DNA of 64,000 bases, taken from Littorina saxatilis. Taxonomy: Eukaryota > Mollusca > Gastropoda > Littorinimorpha > Littorinidae. The DNA lies in assembly GCF_037325665.1 (NCBI RefSeq), contig NC_090255.1:27116534-27180533 (forward strand), read 5' to 3'. Made by a program: the position numbers and the translations under genes. Below, one piece after another: positions 58,401 through 64,000 of the stretch (within the stretch, counting starts at the first letter, position 1; the number at the start of each line of letters is the position of its first letter). The notes below the pieces were generated by a model. That model was not told the DNA's origin. It worked only from the letters and a program-made list of their open reading frames with translations, and made no database searches.

Positions 58401-59410
58401 TAACTGAAAATGCTAAATTAAAATAATATATTGCTTAGAAATGCTTTTCGATACACAGAATTATTAAACACACACATATTGCTGCAAAGAAGAAAAATTG
58501 GATCAAAACATGCACTGGTTCACAAACTGCAACATTTTAAAAAAAGCACATTTTATAACGTTTTTCTCACATTTTGGTGAATAAAACCCCCAAAAATTGC
58601 TTTTCACTCAAAATTTAAAATGGTTTCCCTTAATTAGGTTATTCTGCTTGCAAAAATCAAACAAGCAGCAAGCTGTTTCCAAAATAAAAAAAAAAAGTGC
58701 TTGCCTACCCTGTCCCCCCTTAAATTGTCCAAATCAATTTAAAAACACTTTCATCTTATTCCTTGTCGGTTCCTGATTCCAAAAATATGTAGATATGATA
58801 TGTTTGGATTAAAAACACGCTCAGAAAGTTAAAACAAAGAGAGGTACAGAAAAGCGTGCTATCCTTCTTAACGCAACTACTACCCCGCTCTTCTTGTCAA
58901 TTTCACTGCCTTTGCCATGAGCGGTGGACTGACGATGCTACGAGTATACGGTCTTGCTGAAAAAAGGCATTGCGTTCAGTTTCATTCTGTGAGTTCGACA
59001 GCTACTTGACTAAATATTGTATTTTCGCCTTACGCGACTTGTTCTTTCTCTGTCCATCAAGTGGGGGGTGAATGCATGCAGGAAAGGCCTTGCCTTTGTG
59101 GGTATGCTGATTGTGGATATGGTTTGGGAGTGAGGCCCACTTCTATTGCATCAGCTGTCTGTCAGAGTTTGGTGTGGAGGCAGCAACCCAGTACAGGTGG
59201 TTGTTGATGGACCGATTCCAACTCGTCAGCTCTCCACAATCTTTCTCCCTGGCCAACTTCACAAGCTTTTTCTTCAAACCTGTAAAATGTTTACATGTAC
59301 TTTCGAGTTATCAAAGCATTTTTTATAATAAACTGCAGGATTACAAATGGAATTATCCGAACATACAGCTACAAGTATAAAAAAAAAATTATTACCTATC
59401 AATTTTGTTT

Positions 59411-59416
<6 letters not shown>

Positions 59417-59452
<36 letters not shown>
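59417..59452. repeat. TA microsatellite
   Basis: About 36 bp of AT/TA in an intron of the DDE-like gene. Confidence 0.95.
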
Positions 59453-59454
<2 letters not shown>

Positions 59455-59954
59455 TTGAAAAATTAGTTACAGTAGAAATAATAGAATAAATATTTATAAT
59501 CCTATCTTATTTGGCTTTTAAACTTACAATCAATCCTCATTCATCTGCTCTCTTAATCCCTGTCTCAAATTCCCAGGTTAATTAATGTAATTTAGAGCCC
59601 CTTCCTAGGTAAATGTTCAGTGCAAAATTAATGTGAATACATGTACTTTCAATACATCTGCATATTAAAAAAAAAAAACCCACCTTTAGATACATGCCAG
59701 ACGTCAACTGATTGTTTTGTAGTTGGCATGTTCTCGCGGACATACTTCAACACCTGGGGGTGTCGGTCAGTGACCAGTTCGGCAATCTGGATACCAGATT
59801 GCTGCAGCAAGTTGACCCCTCTCTTTAGTCCCTCCAGCTCCATCCTACTGCTGTTTTGAACTTCATTGCTCTGCAAAATACAAAAGGACTGCTGTTCAAT
59901 ATCTTATACAACATGTACGTGTACATCATCAAGTTGCTGACAGGAGTTATTTAA

Positions 59955-60161
59955 CCCTTAACACTGGTGCAATTCTGTAACACATGTTACATAGCCACTG
60001 GTGAATTAACAGAGAGAAAAATAACAAAAAACGGTCATATAGGTTTTCGCATCCATGGGAGGTAATCAGAACCGACCAAACAGACTAAGCCAGTAGCGCG
60101 ACATATGTCGTGACAACCAGGTGACAGTATATGTAAAGTAGCGCGACAACCAGCCTAAGGG
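59955..60161. mobile_element. TTAA-flanked MITE, 207 bp
   Basis: TTAA at 59951-59954 and 60162-60165. Ends CCCTTAACACTGG and CCAGCCTAAGGG. A related copy without clear ends lies at 63345-63525 in the same orientation. piggyBac-type by target and CCC start. Confidence 0.75.
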
Positions 60162-60214
60162 TTAAAACTGATTGACACCCTTAAGGTATTCCACCACCCC
60201 CCCCCCCCCAACCC

Positions 60215-60272
60215 TTATTATTGGCTCACGAAGTGTAGCCTATGCGATCGTAACTTTGTCTGTCTGTGCGTT

Positions 60273-60310
<38 letters not shown>

Positions 60311-60604
60311 TGCGTGTGTATGTCTGTGGTAGAAACTTTAACATTTCCGAGTCTATGTGTGAGTGGTTATCCAAGACTATGGATAAAGCTCGCATAAGAT
60401 TACGTCAGGGTCAAAAGTGTTTGATGTCAATTAATGCATCATGACGGCATGCCTCCCTGTAGTCTTTCTCTCTCGCGTGGTGTGTGTGGTCTCGGTCATT
60501 GTTATTTTGAGCGGGCCGAGACTATTTGGCAGTCGTGTCCCTGTAAGTAGGCAGATCTAAATCTAATGTCTCGCTTTCTTGCACAGTTTCACCTATGCTC
60601 TTTC

Positions 60605-60635
<31 letters not shown>

Positions 60636-60705
60636 CGGAGTGATTGAGTTTGTGTTACTGTTTGTCTATTTCTTACGTGAGCCTTGAAGGCTTCGCCTCT
60701 TGTTT
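60215..60705. repeat. Interspersed repeat with GGCTCACG/CGTGAGCC ends
   Basis: Begins TTGGCTCACGAAGTGTAGCC, has two GT microsatellites (about 60277-60308 and 60606-60628) and ends CGTGAGCCTTGAAGGCTTCG. Partial inverted ends suggest one small element, tentative. Confidence 0.4.
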
Positions 60706-61008
60706 TCTTTAAATACAACTAACATTTGTCTCACCTGCACCAAATGAATAATGCTGATCTTCATGATGGTCAAGTCCATCAGTGAATAGACACCAAACTT
60801 GGCACAATGGCCTGGTAAATCTGCTCTACCGTCTCCTCCCAAAATCACCGCTTTCTGCATCTGGCGAGTGGTAGAGATGTAGTGGTCTTGCCAGCCCTGC
60901 CATACATCTCTCACAGCTGGCTGCAGAAAGGCGGTTTGATGCTGGGAGACAGTGTTTGCAGATACAGCCCTCACCCCCATGTGCATTAGAAACCTTAGCA
61001 CTTTGGTC

Positions 61009-61388
61009 CAGTGCCGTAGCACAGCTCCTAAAAGTGGTCCGGCCATAAAAAAAGTAAAAAGGTACTTTTCCCGGGAAACGAAAAACGTGAACTAAGGTAG
61101 ATAATTCAGATGTCTCTTCAGTGCAAAACGCGATGGCTCAGTGGATCAGTAATGCGTCTCAGTCGGTGCATACGCAGTTTGCCTTTTAGTTTTACTTTAG
61201 ATTTAGATCTATAGTCTTCACTTGTGAATGTCAATTAGTGACAATTTCTCGCTTAACGCTGTCATTGTGCGGTCTAAGTCACGACCCCTCCTTCCTCCTA
61301 ACACAGCGCTGAAGCTTATGAAGACGATTTTTTTTTTTAACAAAAAACTGGTCCGGCCATGGCCGGAGTGGCCGGTAGGGCTGCTACG
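61009..61388. mobile_element. hAT-like MITE inside a DDE-gene exon
   Basis: CAGTGCCGTAGCA at the left and TGCTACGGCACT at the right, then partly inverted GGTCCGGCCAT. GCACTTTGGTC flanks both sides (60998-61008 and 61389-61399), part of it TIR and part target duplication (TTGGTC at least). It interrupts the exon that encodes L-V-T-K-V-L-R-F-L. The tRNA-like words inside (GGCTCAGTGG) are probably chance. Confidence 0.7.
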
Positions 61389-61520
61389 GCACTTTGGTCA
61401 CCAATGATCCTGGAACAAAATAACAGAAATTAGAAGGAAAACTACACAATTGTAATAGATACAGACAATAAATGTTTAATTTGCCCCCACCTTAAATGTT
61501 TTAATATTAATCTCCTACTA

Positions 61521-61842
61521 CAGGGGCGGACGAGGGGGGGGTTTCAGGGGTTTCTGGAAACCCCCCCCCAGCCAAAATTTTTTTTTTTAAATGGTGTTTT
61601 TTTGGGGTATTAATCAGTGACAAAATCTGCTGCCTGAAACTGGTAATGATCATCCTCAAAATGCACCAGATTGCACCATTTTGCATCCTTTTTTACAAAA
61701 TTTTCCGGGGGGGCATGCCCCCGGACCCCCCTAGCAAGCTAGGCGCTTTGCGCCGTCGGCTCGGCGCTTCGCGCCTTCACACCCATATCTTCACAATATA
61801 CTTTTGGAAACCCCCCCCATAAAATGAACTGATCCGCCCCTG
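61521..61842. mobile_element. MITE with CAGGGGCGGA ends
   Basis: CAGGGGCGGACG...GATCCGCCCCTG, flanked by TACTA on both sides (61516-61520, 61843-61847). Mirror blocks GGAAACCCCCCCC and GGGGGGGCATGCCCCC are inside. Lies in an intron of the DDE-like gene. hAT-like by its ends, tentative. Confidence 0.8.
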
Positions 61843-62576
61843 TACTACACAAAGTGATTCTGATAGAAAAATGATCACAGCTGTAAAAGTTCATTGTCAT
61901 CTACATAGTCAACATAAACAATATATATCACATCCCACTCACCAGAAAACAGAATAGCAGCAGACATCAACAAGTTGCCCGAGGGTATGTCTCGAATAAA
62001 AGGCTGGCTGTACCAGCACCTTTCATGCCCGCAGTTGCCACAGTCCTGTGTGACTTTCACCATAGATCCTTGTGTGTTTTTGTGGCACACACTGGCTGGT
62101 TACAGGCAGGGCATCTTCCAAAAAGTTCCATTAACTTTTCCTCAAACACAATGAATTTCTGGGCACTTGCCTTTCTACACCCTGAATGAACTGGTGCAGA
62201 TTTTGTGGGACTGAAAAGAGAACACAACAACACTCAAGAATTATGATACATTATAATACGTATTAATAATGTCAGCTTATTCAACTTGCAGTCTCATATG
62301 AACGGTAATTGCCAGCAATAATTAACAAGCTTTAGTGCAGGAGAGCAGCAACAAACTTCCATAAATATTTTTTTCCCAGACACACACAGCAAATCTAACA
62401 CAAAATAATGCTGTCACATAATGTCATTTTTTTAGTTTTCAATAACAGTAAAATTGACAAATAAAAGCAAAACAAAACCACACACACAGCCAAAGGAAAG
62501 AAAATAATGTTTACCTTTCTGTTGTGTCTGTGTCACAGTCTGTTGATGGGCAGTATTCTTTGTGAAGTGCGGGATC

Positions 62577-62824
62577 AAGGGCGGATCAATTCACTTTGGA
62601 GGGGTGGTTACAAAATGACCGCGAAGATACAAGTTGACGGCGCCGAAGGCGCCTAATCCTCTAGGGGGGTCCGGGGGCATGCCCCCCCGGAACATTTTTT
62701 TATCCAAAGAAGCAAAATAGAGCTATCTGGTGCATCCTGAGCCAATAAATTACCTCTTTTTGTGGGGGGTGGGGGGGGGGTTACGTAACCCGTGTAACCC
62801 CCCCCCCCCCCCAGATCCGCCCTT
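62577..62824. mobile_element. MITE with AAGGGCGGATC ends, inside a DDE-gene exon
   Basis: AAGGGCGGATC...GATCCGCCCTT with approximately GGGATC(A) on both flanks. Same family as 61521-61842 by its ends and its GGGGGCATGCCCCC core. It splits the acidic linker exon (E-E-G-D-D before, D-P-A-L-H-K-E-Y after). Confidence 0.8.
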
Positions 62825-63344
62825 GGGGATCATCTCCTTCTTCTGCCTCAGATTCGCTTTGTTCTGTCTCAGTGCATTCAGCAACTGATGATGATTTATT
62901 CTCAGTCTGGCAGGCTGCATCCAAGTCTACATTGCACTGGGTTCCATTATCTTTCATGACTGGCTTACACTGCAGCCCTGTTTCATTTCAAAATGCAATA
63001 AATAAAAAAGAAAAATATACATGTATAGGGTATAAAAAAACCAAAAAACACAGTCTTGTAAACATGAAAACTATTTTCAACTTAAAAAACAATTCTACTA
63101 CTAAGCAATTTCAAAATCAGAAAGAAACTCACCTATTGTTACAGTCCGTTTCCTATGTGTGGCTTGAGTACATTTGCTTCGGAATGTCTTCCTGCCCAGT
63201 CCTTGAATCTAAACGTAAAACAAATGAAATTTATCAAACACATTTTGGCGTACACAACATGCAAAAATTTAAAATGTATCAATTGTCAAAATAACACTTG
63301 AGCTCAGCAGTGTTGGTTGGCTGCATGTGTTGGTAGGTGTCAAT

Positions 63345-63525
63345 ACACTGGAGCAATTCTGTAACACATGTTACATAGCCAGTGGTGAATTAACAGAGAA
63401 AATAACAAAAAACGGTCATATTGGTTTTCGCATCCATGGGAGGTCATCGGAACCGACCAAACAGACTGAGCCAGTAGCGCGACATATGTCGTGACAACCA
63501 GGTGACAGTATACGTAAAGGCTGTT
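63345..63525. repeat. Second copy of the 59955-60161 repeat
   Basis: ATTCTGTAACACATGTTACA through CAACCAGGTGACAGTATACG, with about 5 percent difference from 59975-60135. Ends eroded; upstream of the visible DDE-gene exons. Confidence 0.85.
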
Positions 63526-63530
63526 CTTAA

Positions 63531-63720
63531 CCAGACGAACCTTTGGTTCGCGAACTATGTTCGTGGGGTTCGGCGAACCTCAAGACTGGTTCGGCGAACT
63601 TGTCTTGGTTCTTAACCAGACGAACCTGAGTTTTCGAACTAGGTTTGGGAGGTTCGGCGAACTAGGTTCGGGGTTTGCAAGTCATGTCTTGGGAACCTTG
63701 AAGATCGGGCCGAACCTTTG
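63531..63720. repeat. GGTTCG/CGAACC palindrome cluster, 77-bp tandem
   Basis: TTCTTAACCAGACGAACCT at 63532 and 63609. At least ten GGTTCG/CGAACC/TTCGGCGAAC words in 190 bp. Beyond it, 63721-64000 contains a minus-strand frame (63662-63973) without recognisable domain. Confidence 0.7.
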
Positions 63721-64000
63721 ACTCTTCTGCCAAGGAGGAAGACAAATTATTGAAAAACTGAATCTCAATGGCGGACGAAATCACCCAAGTCAAAATTACA
63801 TTTTCTGAGATTTTATAAAAACAACGCTTGAACAAAAAGGTAGAATGGTGACTTCCGTTCGATTTCAAGTTAAGCTTTTCACTTTTCCGAGCAAGACAAC
63901 CGCTGAGAGTGAAAAAACGCCGTTGTTCGACTTCGAAATTTCCAGTCGTAGACGACCTTTGCTTCTGCAGCATTGTGTTAGTGCAGGTGAGGCAGTGTTA

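Larger units (their letters stand above)
54696..58719. mobile_element. TTAA-flanked transposon (Kolobok- or piggyBac-like), 4.0 kb
   Basis: TTAA at 54692-54695 and 58720-58723. Termini GGGCAGACCGGGTAGGCAA and (complement of right end) GGGGGGACAGGGTAGGCAA form a 19-bp TIR with few mismatches. Outer ends with purines then G fit Kolobok better than piggyBac, but no transposase of either type was found. The interior holds a spliced gene relic (55305-56960) and a ~370-bp tandem repeat (57062-58400). The uninterrupted R9 sequence on both sides makes the limits exact. Confidence 0.85.
54142..59043 (-). mobile_element. R-family repeat, copy R9, carrying a 4-kb insertion
   Basis: R body 54142-54691 and 58724-59043, interrupted at TTAA by the next element. 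It splits an exon of the DDE-like gene: L-D-G-Q-R on one side and K-W-L-K-E on the other, with AAAG/AAAAG at both edges. Confidence 0.9.
52216..63208 (-). pseudogene. DDE-transposase-like multi-exon gene, partial and damaged
   Basis: Nine exons with GT-AG borders, 5' to 3': 63208-63133, 62977-62515, 62210-about 61941, 61409-60735, 59870-59684, 59279-54128 (split by R9), 53111-52940, 52738-52593, 52400-52216. Every junction I phased joins in frame. Landmarks: K-F-I-V-F-E-E-K-L; C-P-A-C; C-G-N-C-G-H; L-L-M-S-A-A-I-L-F-S-G; L-G-G-D-G-R-A-D-L-P-G-H (first Asp); L-V-T-D-R-H-P-Q (second Asp); S-I-N-N-H-L-Y-W-V-A-A-S-T-P; A-L-E-S-F-H (Glu). I recognise this as a family of large uncharacterised, often THAP-headed proteins in molluscs, cnidarians and fish (memory). 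Damage: one TAG in exon 53111-52940, one frameshift in exon 62210-61941, another TAG (L-M-Q-*-K-W) in exon 59279, and insertions in three exons. The first exon(s) are missing or beyond the window. Confidence 0.75.

Noticed and set aside
61125-61180. tRNA-like head (GGCTCAGTGG) marking a SINE
   Set aside because: No B box, and the enclosing 380 bp has terminal inverted repeats, which fits a DNA transposon better.

Overview
The window is eukaryotic and reads as repeat-dense, AT-rich invertebrate DNA. It has GT-AG introns, long CA/GT, GA and TC microsatellites, tRNA-headed SINEs, non-LTR retrotransposons and many TIR transposons. A SINE beginning at 23256 with a 'GCTTAACGCCCAG' head and an approximately 0.87-kb repeat beginning 'ACAAGTCGCGTAAGGCG' recall gastropod mollusc genomes. 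That taxon guess rests on memory of such repeats, not on a search. A 200-bp run of N lies at 23332-23531.

Layout. 1-3433: end of an I-superfamily LINE (endonuclease, RT, RNase H) with two frameshifts. 3434-6205: SINE-like repeats and the first copy of an inverted dispersed repeat. 6206-14745 (minus): an L1/Tx1-type LINE whose ORF2 is still open in three pieces, split by two copies of the 0.87-kb 'R' repeat and a TTAA-flanked element that carries a 2.2-kb pyrimidine tract. 14772-18165: a long-TIR element, a palindromic MITE and microsatellites. 19240-21739 and 37187-39716: a duplicated single-exon class A GPCR gene of 543 codons. Between the two copies lie a THAP-domain gene (22027-23134, running toward the gap), a tandem pair of approximately 0.99-kb units each ending in a 150-bp hairpin, R inserted into R, a hammerhead ribozyme (27349-27409, minus), a TIR element with subterminal repeats, and a basic-protein gene with a frameshift. 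39717-48000 is mostly repeats: R relics, a tRNA-derived SINE, and minisatellites of 50, 76, 150 and 158 bp.

48372-64000 holds two convergent gene families. One is a three-exon gene (plus) for a stand-alone P2X7-C-terminal-like zinc domain. The other is a nine-exon DDE-transposase-like gene (minus) with an apparent DDE triad but one stop, one frameshift and three insertions in its exons. An intact Tc1 element sits between them. One exon is split by an R copy that itself contains a 4.0-kb TTAA-flanked transposon, which carries its own spliced gene relic.

How it fits together. The probable host genes are the GPCR pair, the P2X7-like gene and perhaps the THAP gene. Almost everything else is mobile DNA, often nested three deep, so insertion order can be read off. 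Strongest leads: the hammerhead ribozyme; the GPCR pair, whose protein divergence (about 12 percent) is concentrated around TM2-TM3 while the noncoding flanks differ by only about 4 percent; the R family, whose form fits a Helentron-associated element and which spreads a TGACGTCA site; and the TTAA-flanked element with a captured gene. I saw no retrovirus, LTR element or Polinton.
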